Source of the DNA: Ectobius pallidus
Taxonomy: Eukaryota > Arthropoda > Insecta > Blattodea > Ectobiidae
Direction of reading: 5' to 3'
Length of the DNA stretch: 64,000 nucleotides
NCBI GenBank assembly: GCA_964059195.1
Contig: CAXKWD010000006.1
Span: 64,373,073-64,437,072, forward strand
A model generated the notes under the pieces. The model was given only the letters and a program-made list of their open reading frames with translations. It did no database searches and was not told the origin of the DNA. Both the position numbers and the translations under genes were made by a program. Below, one piece after another: positions 1-11,538 of the stretch (position 1 is its first letter; each line of letters opens with the position of its first letter).

Positions 1-1783
1 GTGAGTTAGAATCAATCAGACACGTACACGTAGGAAGGTGTTGTTGGCAGCCTGGAATCCCTGTTTCCAGGGTGTAACGCAATCAGCGAGATGGAAGTGC
101 GTGGTGCCGGGTTAACCAGTGGAAGTTTAAACATAAAAATATCACCTGCTTGTTTCCTCCTACTGTTGTGTGAATAAAATTCGTGGTGACCGCTCAGGCT
201 TCATAATGTGGATTATTGTAACACCTGCTCAAAACCGTACTTCAATGTAGGTTTAAGCTTGTAAAATAGGACTGTATTTAACATACAGGCCTATAGGGTG
301 AATAATGAATGAGATTTTGTCCTGTAAAAAAGGAATTAATTTAATTTTGAACAATTGGATGTTTTCATTTCGTCTATGGACTCATACCTCGTTTGTATTT
401 ATTCATATCGCCATGTTTTGTTTGTTCTTCTAACTACCAGATGTGAATATGTAAGAAGTTAAAGCAATAATGTTAAGTATAAAATTAAGTTCCATATAGG
501 GATCGTATATTGGTGGTCCTAACAGAATGTCAGCTATTATTACTCGACACTAAACTAAGGCAATAATAATATTTGAAACAAAATTAATTTGGTAACGAAT
601 ACTGTGAAGTTTAACTACAAATAAAAGATCCATAACTTACCTTAAAAATTACAAAATAAATTAGGTTGATGGAGAATATGTACATAATAATACATTTTTG
701 CTCTTCCTGTTAAGGCTTTTAACTGTCGAGCAACCCTACGATGAAATAATAATAATACTAATAATAATTATAATAATGTGCCGAGAGTAGGAATATGTAG
801 TTGATAAATGTTATGGGATTTACTTCGAATTATTGAAACCAGCAAGGCTGTGTATTGTTCGCAGAAAGTTGTAGAATTCTTGCTCCAGAAATTCAGTACA
901 CGATCTCCATGTTTAAAGGGATAATATAATCTAATTTTTTGTAAGTTAATACGTCTGCTCTAATTAGGCTCTGATAAATTTCTGGATGTTGGGAGGTGTT
1001 AATCTTTGCACTTGATGCTTTCACGCTACCATACAATGTACCCCAGTAAGAAACAATCTCCTGCATATGGCGTCAGTAGCTTAGGGCTACAGCTTACGTC
1101 GGATTTTAATAGAAAAAACACGTTTATTTACTTATTTCCTTTTTTCCTATCTTTCTTTCGTACCATCTTTATATCTAAACTTATAATTTTATTTATTCGT
1201 TATTTATCTATTTTATGACTACGTTATGCGTATCTGCAGTGGCTGTACGTCAACTCATTTCCTGAATTGCAGATTATATATAGATGTATATATAATTTCA
1301 TTTATACTGCATATAAATTAACAACTCTTTCCACCATACGATAGTTGTGTCCGTTGATAGTTTGTAATGAGTAGGTTGCAGATGAACGATTATATAGTTA
1401 GCAAAGATCTTCCCCGTAAAAATGTAGTCGATTTGTAGAAATAGGGAAACATTCTGTAGATATAAAAATAAATGACAATGCAATGCAACAAAACAACAAA
1501 AATATTAGACCATTTAGGCTATAGGACTCTCTGATATGATTACGTGTGTGGAAGAGGTTTATATTTTAGGCCAGTATAGATTTTATTATGCCTATTCTGT
1601 CTTGTATGATGTCTTACTGTTTTAATTAGTAGAGAATAACTTAAGCAAAACTATAGATTTTTCCTATTTTTACACCTTCTGAATTAAAAAAAAAAAATAC
1701 GTCAAGCGTCTACTTTACAGGCATCCGGGCTTCTCGCGACATCGCACGTTTCCACTCGGCCAAGTAATGAATCCTCTATAATT
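1..1783. other. AT-rich non-coding DNA, no gene recognised
   Basis: I see no conserved coding frame. The open frames at 1006-1218 and 1298-1483 are short and AT-driven. A degenerate AAT-rich simple repeat lies at about 742-775. The segment could be intron or intergenic DNA. Confidence 0.6.
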
Positions 1784-2089
1784 CAGCGGTTCCCAAACTT
1801 TTTTGTCCTGGGACCCACCTTCACCTAGAAATTTTTTTTCGCGACTCACTACTACATAACGATAACCAATAAAGGCTATATAAAGAAAAAAAATCGCGAC
1901 CCACTACTACATAACGATAACCACTGTATAGGCTATATAAAATACAGCACATTTTTTTCATATGCCTTTCAAAAGTTGTATTGTGTTGAAATGCCTTTTA
2001 TTCCTTATATTGAAAACAAGTTTAATTTTCCCCGCCCTTTTCGCGACCCACCGAAATTACTCCCGCGACCCATGGTTTGGGAACCACTG
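1784..2089. mobile_element. hAT-type MITE with CAGNGGTTCCCAAAC termini
   Basis: The left end reads CAGCGGTTCCCAAAC. The right end is its reverse complement with one difference (CAGTGGTTCCCAAAC). Termini starting CAGNGG are typical of hAT elements. Inside, two adjacent copies of a roughly 60-70 bp unit share 'actactacataacgataacca' style sequence, each preceded by a TCGCGAC motif. No transposase ORF is present, so this is a non-autonomous copy. The flanks CTATAATT and CTATATTG agree at 6 of 8 positions if the right junction is shifted by two bases, so the target-site duplication is decayed or uncertain. Confidence 0.75.
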
Positions 2090-2101
2090 CTCTATATTGT
2101 A

Positions 2102-2316
2102 GTCGGCGTGCAAATGTTTTAGACAGTGGGATGGGTAGTGTTGTACTGTTGTCCGATCTAGAACCGCCCTAAGAGGCCTAAACAAGTGTATTTGTCTCAC
2201 TGTTACCCTATAGGTACGAATAATGCACTAAGATAGACCTACTTGTTTACTTCAGGGCCGGTTCTAGAGAGGGCAGTATCTACCCATTCCACTGTCTAAA
2301 ACATTTAAGCGCCAAC
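2102..2316. mobile_element. 215-bp MITE with 38-bp TIRs flanked by TA
   Basis: The terminal inverted repeats begin gtcggcg (left) and gttggcg (right, reverse complement) and share the core aaatgttttagacagtgg. Both ends abut TA (2100-2101 and 2317-2318), which fits Tc1/mariner or a related TA-inserting family. Subterminal sequence such as aagtaaacaagta is shared with a second copy at about 28811-29220. There is no coding capacity. Confidence 0.7.
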
Positions 2317-3468
2317 TATAACCCATATTATATTAAGAAGGTGGCTTGTCGCGCATCATAAAGTATTCCAGTTAAACCTTTTGTAGCCCTATAGTTGTGC
2401 GATTATAGCGGACTGTATAGGCGTGAAATTCACATTTTCTTCGAATAATAAACACTAGGATAGTCATTAAGAACAAACATTTATTGTCTGGTAGCAAAAG
2501 AAACATCGAACAGAAAAACGAGAGACTTCAATATTGTTGTATAACCCTCCTAGTAAATAATTGTCACTAATTAAATAATCGAGTCCAAGTTTGTTGGTTA
2601 TTGAAAGACTTACCGAAATTTCGATAAGCCTTATAAGCAAATAATTTCATAAATATAATATTCACCTTAAAGGTTCTTGGCTAACAAGATAGCGATGCGA
2701 AGACATCTGTAGATTTCTTGAACTTTGATTAGCTCTGGCGATTGTTAGAATTTGAAGTATAGAAATAATCTTCACAGTATCGAATAATAGATATAAATGA
2801 TTCTTTAGCTAATAATTGAGGTAGTTATTAAGTGCATTGGGAAAAAATAAATTTAAGTCGCACCTTGGGATGAATGTTCCCAGCAGCCACACTCTCGCGA
2901 TGCACTTTCTTTTATACCACGATCTAGCGAATTCTTCTATCCTCATATTACGAAGAAACTCGTGATTGAACGTTGGTGGTGTGACGTCATACCGCTAAAC
3001 AAAAGGCGACAGGCTGACAAACCTCTGGAAGATATAATGTCACATTTTCGAAACCTACAAACAGTGTATCGTACATTATTCGAATATGCAAAGCGCTTCG
3101 CTTGGCTGCCGCCTCAAATAAGTATTTATAGTAATTAATTGAGTTTAGCAGCAACTAAGGAATCATTATGATAATCAAAGAAATCAAATATACATTCATG
3201 AATATTAAAAATACTATGATGAAATCGTAAAAATATAGTATTGAAACTAACCAGAGTGAAAATGGAACGCTAGAAATATAAATACCGTATATTATAATGA
3301 AGTTCAATTGTTTTCTTATCAACAAGAATTAGGGAACTAAACGCATGATCAGTAAAGAGAAAAATATACAGAAGGCCTCCTGAATACAGATGAATTACAG
3401 GAAGAAAATAAACCTTCCATTTATCATAATGAAATTAAAGATTTGGTATTATATCTATTATACAAATA
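2317..3468. other. Non-coding DNA with a GC-richer patch at 2870-3020
   Basis: No coding frame is recognised. The patch around 2870-3020 is richer in G and C than its surroundings and carries the promoter-like sites described separately. The rest is AT-rich sequence without visible structure. Confidence 0.5.
2863..2989 (-). promoter_or_regulatory. Candidate RNA polymerase II promoter (CRE plus TATA box)
   Basis: On the minus strand a perfect cAMP-response element, TGACGTCA (2989-2982), lies about 70 bp upstream of a TATA box, TATAAAAG (2916-2909). About 45 bp further on comes CCAAG|GTGCGA (near 2865), a plausible splice donor that would make a very short untranslated first exon. The motifs are seen directly. 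Promoter function is inferred, and no downstream coding exon was recognised. Confidence 0.25.
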
Positions 3469-3733
3469 CTAGCTTAAAAGACCCGGCGTCGCCCGGGTTT
3501 TTTATTTTGTAATTGGAAATTATCTTATGAATGACTTTCTATTTTTAAATTATAGGTCATTATATAGGTATTTAGAATTTGAAATAGGAAGAACGACTTA
3601 TCACACTCAAACTATTCCCTCAGAAAACGCTTGGTATATCTTTTTATGGCTCATAGAGGATGTCGAATTTTGCGTCCCATCGCTTGTACACAGCAAGCCT
3701 GGTAGGGGATCAAATAAGAAGAAACAGAAATTC

Positions 3734-6700
3734 AGGTAACATAAAATTGTATTGTCTTTGCGGAATATTTTATTTATCATTCTCATGTCACGATAAAACC
3801 GTTTTGGGGATGAAATTAAACAGAAATGTAATATCCAAAATCCTGCGATATAATAATATACACATTACCAATGCATTACAAGTTTGTCACGTGAATGCAC
3901 AAAGCCTACTTTGTCATTTCGAGGAATTTCATACAATATTTCGCACACTAAACATCCATGCAATTCTTATTTCAGAGACTTGGCTAAATCCTTCATTACC
4001 GGCGTCTTCAGTTGCTCTTAGTGGCTACTCTTTAATAAGAAATTATAGAATAGGTAGGAGGGGTGGAGGGGTGGCAGCCTACATTCGTTCAGAATTAAGA
4101 CCTAAGTTAATATTTCAATCAATTAGTAATGAAGGGAGACCCGAATTTATGTTTATAGAACTAAATGCAAATATGCACAAATGTCTTATATGTGTTGTTT
4201 ACAAAGCACCTAAAATTGGTTACCTGAGTGATCTAGAAACCCCATTGTTAGAACTCCTCCCAAGATACCAGCATGTGATCGTTACTGGAGACATGAACAC
4301 GAACCTACTTGCTACAGATTCTCCCAACACAAAACAATTACAAGACATGTTTCATTCCTGTAATATGACTATTCTTCCACTAGAGCCTACGCATCACACT
4401 GACATTTCGGATACGTTACTCGACATAATCGCTACAAACAATCCCGATAAAATACTAACTCACGGACAAATACCTGTACCTGGACTATCCCATCATGACC
4501 TAATTTATGCTGCTTATTCCTTACAATGCCCCAAAATAAATCCAAGACTTGTTACTTATCGCGATCTGAAAAATGTAAACGAGACTGACTTAAAAAAAGA
4601 AGCTTTACTTTTACCCTGGCACGAAATATGGGAGCTAAGGACTGTGGACGAAAAAATTGAAATGTTTAATAACTTGGTAATCCAACTATATGACAAAATT
4701 TCACCAGTAAAAACAAAACGCATGACTAGACCCCCAGCTCCATGGATGACTGAAGACATTAGAAAGCTCATGAACGAACGAGACAATGCTTACCGAAAAT
4801 ACAGACGTGATAAAAATGCAGACAACTTAAGAACATATAAATATTTAAGAAATAGAACCACACAGGCTATAAGGAACGCTAAAATACGACACACTCACGG
4901 TCTCATAGACAACAGTCCCAAGACTTCTGACTTGTGGAAAAGCCTAAAAACCATGGGATTAGGTAAACCAAGAAAAAATGGCGATGCGACCACAATTCAC
5001 CCAGACGAACTTAATGAATATTTTACGTCTTTCCAGACCGTGACGATTGATGACCAGAGCAAACGAGATACGATTTATGAATTGCACAATACTGACATGC
5101 CAATAAGAGAAAAGCTGTTCTTTAAGTATGTAACTCCCATCGATGTTAAGAAGGCCCTGAATCGTATCAAATCTAAAGCACAAGGAAGTGACAATATTAG
5201 CATAACTCTCGTTCATAAAATTATCGACGTGATATTACCGACATTAACACATATCTTCAATGCTTCTCTAATGACATCAACTTACCCCAGACTATGGAAA
5301 CAAGCAATTGTACGACCAATCCCTAAAAATGACACACCCACCCTCCCAAGTGATTACCGCCCTATCAGCATATTACCTACTGTCTCAAAAGCACTGGAAC
5401 GGATCGTACACAAACAAATGACTGACTACCTCAATGAATACCAAATTCTTGACCCTTACCAATCCGGATTTAGAAGTGGACATAGCACTGCATCTGCACT
5501 ACTTAACGTCACTGAAGACATACGTGAAGCAATCGACAAAAGTGAAATAACTGTGTTAACTCTCCTAGATTTCAGCAAGGCGTTCGACTCTGTAGACATT
5601 GACATACTTATTTCCAAACTCCGTTCAATACAGTTGTCTGAAAGCTGCATCCGCTGGTTTGATTCTTATCTTCGCGATCGCCAACAATGTGTGTTTACTT
5701 GCAGGTCGTCTTCCTGGCGTCCCGTGGAGAGAGGAGTCCCCCAGGGATCAGTTCTCGGCCCTCTACTATTTTCATTATATGTAAACGACATTTCAACAGT
5801 ACTCCGACACAGTAGACATCATCTATATGCAGATGACATGCAGATTTACATTCAAACTAGACCCGAAACATTGCATGACGCACTGACTCGACTAAATGAC
5901 GATCTCAATGCTGTTTCTAATTGGTGTAATAAATTTGGTCTCAAATTAAACCCAGATAAATCCCAGGCCATTATTATAGGCCATCAGAGATTACTCTCAA
6001 AATTAGATAATACGAATCTGCAAGTTATGATTAACAATAAGCCAGTCCCTTACAGCTCTTCCGTAAAGAACTTAGGGCTCCATCTGGATCAAAATCTTAA
6101 ATGGGTCACTCAGGTAACACAAGTGTGCAAGAAAGTATTTGCCACAATCCATTATTTGCAACGTATGAAGTTCTGTTTACCATTTTCTTTGAGGAAGTCC
6201 CTAATTGAAAGACTTGTAATGCCCCATTTTGATTATTGTGATGTCGTTTTATGTGATCTTAGTGAAAGCCTTGCCCTAAAATTGCAGCGTGTGCATAATG
6301 CATGCATTCGCTTTGTGTGTAATACCCGACTAGCTGAGCATGTCACACCGTCCCTTCTAAGATTATCTTGGCTCCGTGTCTGTGAAAGACGATCTATGCA
6401 TTCCCTTTCTCTTCTTTTTAAAATCCTCCAATCCTCAACTCCCCATTACCTGGCTAATCGTATTCAGTATTTATCTTCAAATCACTCACTAAATACCAGA
6501 TCACAACATGACTCTCTGCTTTCAATACCTATCCATAGAACATCCATATATTCCCGGTCTTTTACTGTAACTTCCGCACGTTCCTGGAATCTCCTTCCTT
6601 CCAGCATCAGGGTCTGCTGTACGCTGTCAACATTTAAAACTAGGCTAAACGAATATCTCTCCAAAAAACGATAATATTTTTGTTTAGGTATAAATCATTT

Positions 6701-6976
6701 GCGTTTTATTGTTTCTTGTATATTGTAGATATAAGATAAGTTACTTATTTTTTCTCTCTCTCTCTAGTTTAACACACTTTACTAAAATAGTTTTATTTCA
6801 TGTAACATAGACTAAATTCACTGCTGTATATGTATGTATCTAGTGTATAAGAATTACTTATAGAACTATGTTAGTGTATTTGTTTGTTTCTTCTTTTCTG
6901 TCTCTGGTTGAGTGTAAGAGAAGGCCCTAAGGCCTTAACTCTGCCAGATTAAATAAAGATTTATTATTATTATTAT
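3734..6976 (+). mobile_element. LINE retrotransposon (CR1/Jockey superfamily type), ORF2 intact
   Basis: The element starts where similarity between the two Helitron copies stops (after cagaaattc, 3733) and ends in a (TTA)n tail at 6961-6976, preceded by AATAAA at 6952. It encodes one long ORF with endonuclease and reverse transcriptase. There is no upstream gag-like ORF1, so the copy is 5'-truncated just before ORF2. Insertion into a Helitron, the open frame and the clean simple-repeat tail suggest a fairly recent event. Clade assignment beyond the APE-type, CR1/Jockey-like group is uncertain. Confidence 0.85.
3810..6674 (+). CDS. LINE ORF2: AP-like endonuclease and reverse transcriptase
   Basis: This ORF encodes the enzyme that nicks target DNA and reverse-transcribes the LINE RNA at the nick. 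The frame is open from 3660, but residues before 3810 derive from the host Helitron, so I take ATG 3810 as the start, giving 954 aa. The N-terminal APE endonuclease spans about residues 24-235, with SETW (55-58, catalytic E), GDMN (160-163) and SHHD (227-230). The reverse transcriptase spans about 500-790, with DFSKAFD (587-593), RGVPQGSVLGPLLF (641-654) and YADD (673-676). The C-terminal region has the thumb and leucine-rich tail common in these proteins. There are no stops or frameshifts, so the protein may be functional in sequence. Expression would need a promoter, since the 5' end is truncated. Confidence 0.9.
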   Translation: MKLNRNVISKILRYNNIHITNALQVCHVNAQSLLCHFEEFHTIFRTLNIHAILISETWLNPSLPASSVALSGYSLIRNYRIGRRGGGVAAYIRSELRPKLIFQSISNEGRPEFMFIELNANMHKCLICVVYKAPKIGYLSDLETPLLELLPRYQHVIVTGDMNTNLLATDSPNTKQLQDMFHSCNMTILPLEPTHHTDISDTLLDIIATNNPDKILTHGQIPVPGLSHHDLIYAAYSLQCPKINPRLVTYRDLKNVNETDLKKEALLLPWHEIWELRTVDEKIEMFNNLVIQLYDKISPVKTKRMTRPPAPWMTEDIRKLMNERDNAYRKYRRDKNADNLRTYKYLRNRTTQAIRNAKIRHTHGLIDNSPKTSDLWKSLKTMGLGKPRKNGDATTIHPDELNEYFTSFQTVTIDDQSKRDTIYELHNTDMPIREKLFFKYVTPIDVKKALNRIKSKAQGSDNISITLVHKIIDVILPTLTHIFNASLMTSTYPRLWKQAIVRPIPKNDTPTLPSDYRPISILPTVSKALERIVHKQMTDYLNEYQILDPYQSGFRSGHSTASALLNVTEDIREAIDKSEITVLTLLDFSKAFDSVDIDILISKLRSIQLSESCIRWFDSYLRDRQQCVFTCRSSSWRPVERGVPQGSVLGPLLFSLYVNDISTVLRHSRHHLYADDMQIYIQTRPETLHDALTRLNDDLNAVSNWCNKFGLKLNPDKSQAIIIGHQRLLSKLDNTNLQVMINNKPVPYSSSVKNLGLHLDQNLKWVTQVTQVCKKVFATIHYLQRMKFCLPFSLRKSLIERLVMPHFDYCDVVLCDLSESLALKLQRVHNACIRFVCNTRLAEHVTPSLLRLSWLRVCERRSMHSLSLLFKILQSSTPHYLANRIQYLSSNHSLNTRSQHDSLLSIPIHRTSIYSRSFTVTSARSWNLLPSSIRVCCTLSTFKTRLNEYLSKKR

Positions 6977-6977
6977 A

Positions 6978-8090
6978 CCTCGTATTGTTTTCTCTATGTC
7001 CAGGGTAGAGAAAGTTATGTGACTGCAATTTTTATATTGATAGTTCTCTAATTTGTCAAATCTCGTTTCATTTATTTCCAAAGCCTTATGTGAAGACTGC
7101 CAACAATACTGTTGTCAAATGAACTGTGATTTGGATTTGATAATTCTGTGTAAAAAGGGATTAAGTATTCTCAAAAACATATAATTTTTGGCATTTAAAA
7201 TCAAAAGTTTTCAAAATCCTTTCTTAGTGAGCACCTACATTATGAAACGAAGGTACTGTCAAAATTCCAAGTCTCTACCTGTTATAGTTTAGGCTCTACG
7301 TTGATTCCTGTCAGTCAGTCAGTCAGGACAAAGCCTTTTATATATATAGAGAAGAGATCAACAAGATAATGAAGATCTCAACATAACTGAACAGTAGTAA
7401 CTGCCACTTTCATAGGGTTAACCATAGGAAACTGTGATTTATTATTGATTGCTTTTAAGATTATTTTAACGGCTGACCGGAGTGTTAAGAGTGATTTTCT
7501 AAACTATTTTATCCTAGAAAGTTAAAATTTTGCACTCTTAATTTAAGTGTAAACCAAAATTAAAGTTTAAAATTATTTTTTAATATGTAAATTTGTTTGT
7601 GAGATATTAATTTATTTAATTCATTTCTTTAATCAAAATTGAATTCTATATCCTCCGACAGATATTAAAATGTGAACCTAAACTCTTTATCTAACATCCC
7701 TTAAAATTTACTGATGGATTTTTTATATTGTTTCTGTTTAAAAAATATTTTAGCCTGGAGAAATGAAAAGTTTAAAAATAAGCTGACGTATGATTATACA
7801 AAATATTTTTACGCAAATAACATGGCCTATCTAAAAATCTGATAAGTACTTTTGTTACACACATTGTAAAGTAAATTGTGAAAAATTTCAGAGTTGTATT
7901 GCTATTTTTGTGGGAGATAATAGATTTTGAATGTAGTAAAATAACAACCAAATTCAAACTGAAAACAGGCGATTGAAGTTTGCATGTACTGGCAGTTTAA
8001 AGCGCACGGAGTTTTTTTGTGGCGTTAGCAGCACCTTTTCCCAAAGTCCAAACGTCATAAAATTTTGCACAATTACACTTTAGGGCACGC
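6978..8090. other. Right arm of the Helitron, then AT-rich non-coding DNA
   Basis: 6978-7350 belongs to the split Helitron and includes a CAGT short repeat near 7310-7325. From 7351 to about 8090 the sequence is very AT-rich and I see no gene or repeat structure. Confidence 0.5.
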
Positions 8091-8094
8091 CTGA

Positions 8095-8362
8095 TTTTTG
8101 TACATTAAAATTTGTCCCCCCCCCCAAATGGCTAAACCAAAAATTCTCTCATCCCTTAACGGCGGAGATGTACTGCAACTTAGGTCTGTGATCGTCGCCT
8201 TTGTGTTGGAATTTTGTCTCGCAGGAGTTATTTTACTTGCTTGTAATTGATAGACATGGGCTTGCCACATTTATGCACACATAAATTCCATTGATATGGG
8301 CCGGATCGAACCGGCGATCTTGGGCACAGAAAGCGCGATTCCGACTGCGCCATACATGCCGA
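8095..8362 (-). mobile_element. tRNA-derived SINE, family 1 (minus-strand copy)
   Basis: On the minus strand there is an A box (TGGCGCAGTCGG, 8352-8341) and a B box (GGTTCGATCC, 8312-8303) with tRNA-like spacing, followed by a tRNA-unrelated body containing CCTGCGAGACAAAATTCC-type sequence. The same head and body recur at 35945-36187 on the plus strand, so this is a dispersed family and not a tRNA gene. A run of C lies near the 3' end (about 8118-8127). Confidence 0.75.
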
Positions 8363-10344
8363 ATATCATTGTTATTCCTAAGATTTGGCATTCTTCAACT
8401 TTTAAAGTAGGTAAACTTTGTTGTTGAAATGCATATGTTGAAATAGAGTTCTCACAGTACGAAGCACGAAGCACAAATGCTAATCATTCGAGTTTAACAA
8501 ACTTTTAGCAATCCAATCCTACGTAGGATGTGAGTTGTCCCGCATTCTTATTTAATTTGAATAAATAACACAATACGGAAGGATTGCCATGATTATACGA
8601 TGATCTAAGATGTCTCATATTAGGCCCTGTAATTACATCTAAGATCTACAATGTGTTCTTTACTTAGTCTATGTAACATAATGTTGTGTTGAAAATTATG
8701 CCACCTCAGATTATTTTAATTAATGTGTTTAAGTAATCTGCGTTCGAACATGTGTCTTCCGTCTACTCATTGGGATGAGCAAACATTCGTTTTGTTCCAA
8801 TTTGAAACTTGTTAGTAAAATAAGTAAATAAAATAATTGTTTTGTGAGACTATGCAACTCGTTGATTATTAAAATGGAAATAAAAAATAATAGAAATTTA
8901 AAAATATAATTAAAGCTAGGATTGTATTCAATTACGAGGTCTTTATGGTTTTGAATGTATTAATCATCGTTACCGGAATGATATCTGCCTGTAAATAAAT
9001 AATACATTATGTAATAAACTTTTTAAAAATGCAACATTACTGATGGGTAAGCGTAATTGTCATTTTAAATGATAAACTTATTACTGGAAAAAGTCCGCCT
9101 ATATTTACTAATACATAAATCTGATTTTATGTCTACTATTGAAGCGACGTTTATATTTTAAAATACTAGTAGATCTGCAGTTGAGACAAGGCATAGGTCC
9201 GCCAGTCTTGTCGTTCAGGTGTAGTCCTAACGATACACATTGTTTGAATATCTCATTATGTTATCACATTATATAGGTCTATAACAGTCTGCCCAATTTT
9301 AGCTTCATCTTAGATTGCACAATGTTATAGTTCAGTTCATAGTATTTTGTTTTTATTTAGTTCAATTCCATGCAGTAAGCGTTATTTTTAAGACACAATT
9401 GATGTTACGTCGCATTTCTTCAGACTTTTTAGACAAACACGCAAAAACTACAAGTTCAAAGATTTGGTAGGATTCATATCTTGTAAGTTTTAAAATATTT
9501 CCGGATATTATTCTATTGGAAAGTTGCTTCCAACACTTCTTGCATTTCATAGGCTGAGAAATCAGCGTTCCAGAAAAAGCGTAGAATCTATGTTAGTAAG
9601 AACGTGCCATCAATCAAAACTTGTCACATGTTCCCAATAATGCTGTTAGGAAGACGCTTGGAAAGAAATTGTCGTAAGTACATATACCTGTCGTGTTATC
9701 TCAGTGCCTTCAAGGCGTCAGTTAGCATTCTCTCTGTAGTAGAAGAATCTTGTTCAACACAATACACATTAACCTTTTCAATGTACGGGAAAGAGATAAA
9801 GCGTGGATGTTTAGCTGTTAGCTTTAGAGAATTAGTGAGTTAATGTTTTCATAAAGTAATACAGTGAGTTTCATAAATTAATACAATTAATTACATATCG
9901 AAATTCCTATTATAATTTCTGTATTGGGAGGAGGGAGTGTATTTGGAAATTGGAACGCAACCTATGCTCAAATGCGTCGTACAGAAATAAAATAAAATTA
10001 AAATTTGTATTAATGAAACCATTTTTTGCGTTACTATGTAACTAACTCTGTGTTATAAAAAACATGTTTCTGTTTAACTTGGAGGCCTACCAGAAGCAAG
10101 AATTTGTATTTTTACTTTATCGACATAAGTGGCATTATAGTTGAGGGCCCTGAAATTGGAAATAGAAATTTCGCCAGAAATACGTAATTGAGATAATGGC
10201 GAAATCTCCTAGCATACAATTTAGATTGATAACTAAAAAGCCCACCAAAACAGGATTTTACTTTGGAGGTAATTGTCTATTTGAAAAATTAAGAATTCTG
10301 GGAATGTAAGAAACAGAAGCAAAAATTTATATTTTTACTTTATG
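8363..10344. other. Non-coding DNA, nothing recognised
   Basis: AT-rich sequence with only short, unconvincing open frames. A sequence of about 36 bp (ccagaagcaagaattt...) near 10088-10125 recurs imperfectly at 10309-10346, directly before the mariner relic. No gene is supported. Confidence 0.5.
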
Positions 10345-10680
10345 TACGAGGCGCATCCACAAAGTAAGTTTCCTGGGTCCGTTTACAGGAACCAAACACA
10401 ATTTCAAGGAAATATTTTTTGCAACAGTCACAGCCAGTGTTCAGCTATTTTTCATCATATTCGCCACCAGAATTGAAACATTTGTCTTACCATGGCACCA
10501 ACTTTTGAACACCTGTATCGTATAAGTCTGCCGCCAGTTATTTGAACCACTTGTGACAAACATCTTCGTCATTCTTTCTCATTTCATTAGGTGTAGGAAA
10601 AGATGGAAATCTCTGGGGCTGTAGGATGGATGTTTAAACACCTCCTAGCAAGTCTCCTGCAGAAGATCGGCAAGATTTAT
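10345..10680 (-). pseudogene. Mariner-family transposase relic (C-terminal end)
   Basis: Mariner transposases cut and paste their element at TA sites. On the minus strand, broken frames read EVFKHPSYSP, then DFHLF (about 10610-10596), and further on a segment resembling the family's 'YDTGIQKLVPRYDKCLN-GG-Y-EK' C-terminus (here TYTIQVFKSWCHGKTNVS across frames). Stops and frameshifts interrupt the reading. The catalytic region before HPPYSPDLAPSDFHLF is missing. The left edge (10345) looks like the element's terminal sequence, ending near aagtaagtttcctgggt. It is a short dead fragment, and the right boundary is uncertain. Confidence 0.7.
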
Positions 10681-10774
10681 AAACAAAATTTCCTTCAGTT
10701 CGGGTTTTATCATAGGTAATCCCACGGGAGATTACGATTTTATCGATATACCTATTTGCGAGAACGAAGTACGA

Positions 10775-11145
10775 GCGGATCACAAGATGGAGGGCGTCGT
10801 GGTAGTTGCTTACATCAAAACGCTATAAAACACACGAACTCGCTTGCACCTAATCGAAATTGTGTTTTTAATCAATGGATATTTATATTATTTTAATTTC
10901 CAAACAAGTTATGTTATATAAAATAATGTGTTTTTATTGTGTTCACTGGCAGCTTGTGACGTGTTAGTCACTGCACGTTGATATTTATGTTTCCAGCAAC
11001 GAGCTGACAATTTATTAGATAAAATCGCATCCTCGTATTAATAGCAAGCATTTTATAAGATAAACGATCGTGATTGATCGTTATCCGAGAAATTGCAAAA
11101 TGTTATTGGCCAATATCAAACACGCGGCGTATGAATGGAATAATC
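10775..11145 (+). repeat. Left arm of a ~370-bp long inverted repeat
   Basis: This arm is the imperfect reverse complement of 13839-14211 along its whole length, for example cacaagatggagggcgtc at the outer end and cacgcggcgtatga at the inner end. With the partner arm it brackets 2.7 kb (11146-13838). This could be the long TIR of a DNA transposon or an inverted duplication. No matching target-site duplication is seen at the outer edges. Confidence 0.85.
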
Positions 11146-11483
11146 TTGGTAAAGCGCGACCTACCCGTATGCCTCTGGATAAAGCTGGCTTCTTTAGTTA
11201 GGAGTCTGGAAATGCTCAATATTGTTAAGTTAGGTTAATTTCAAGTACCATTCAAACGCAGTATGTTCAAACAAGTAGTCTTACTAAATAGCATTTGAAG
11301 TGATTATAATTCCATTAGTAATGATTAGTAAGTTAGTAATAAAGCATATTGAAAGCTTTAATAAATAATTATTACAATTTGAAATAAAATTCTATCTGAA
11401 TATGTTCTTGAAGAAACATAAACAATCTAAAGATAATTTCTTGCATTGAAAAACTGCTATGCCATCACAGCATTTTGCATGTT

Positions 11484-11496
11484 TATTATTATTATT

Positions 11497-11538
<42 letters not shown>

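Larger units (their letters stand above)
3469..7350 (-). mobile_element. Helitron (non-autonomous), split by a LINE insertion
   Basis: Read on the minus strand, the 3' end has a GC hairpin (cccgggcgacgccgggt) followed within a few bases by CTAG next to T, the classic Helitron terminus. The 5' end near 7350 reads TCTATATATATAAAAGG, matching the TC start and A/T-rich lead of insect Helitrons, and is followed by a short CTGA repeat. No Rep/helicase ORF is visible. The part at 3469-3733 aligns with the second copy at 15446-15650. The interval 3734-6976 is a LINE. Sequence right of the LINE does not resume the shared sequence exactly, so some deletion is likely. Confidence 0.7.

Noticed and set aside
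3660..3809. N-terminal 50 codons preceding the LINE ATG
   Set aside because: This sequence matches the Helitron copy at 15446, so it is host flank read through in frame and not LINE coding sequence.
8303..8352. Possible tRNA gene from A and B boxes
   Set aside because: No acceptor stem or proper anticodon arm, and the same head with a longer shared body recurs at 35945, so it is a SINE.
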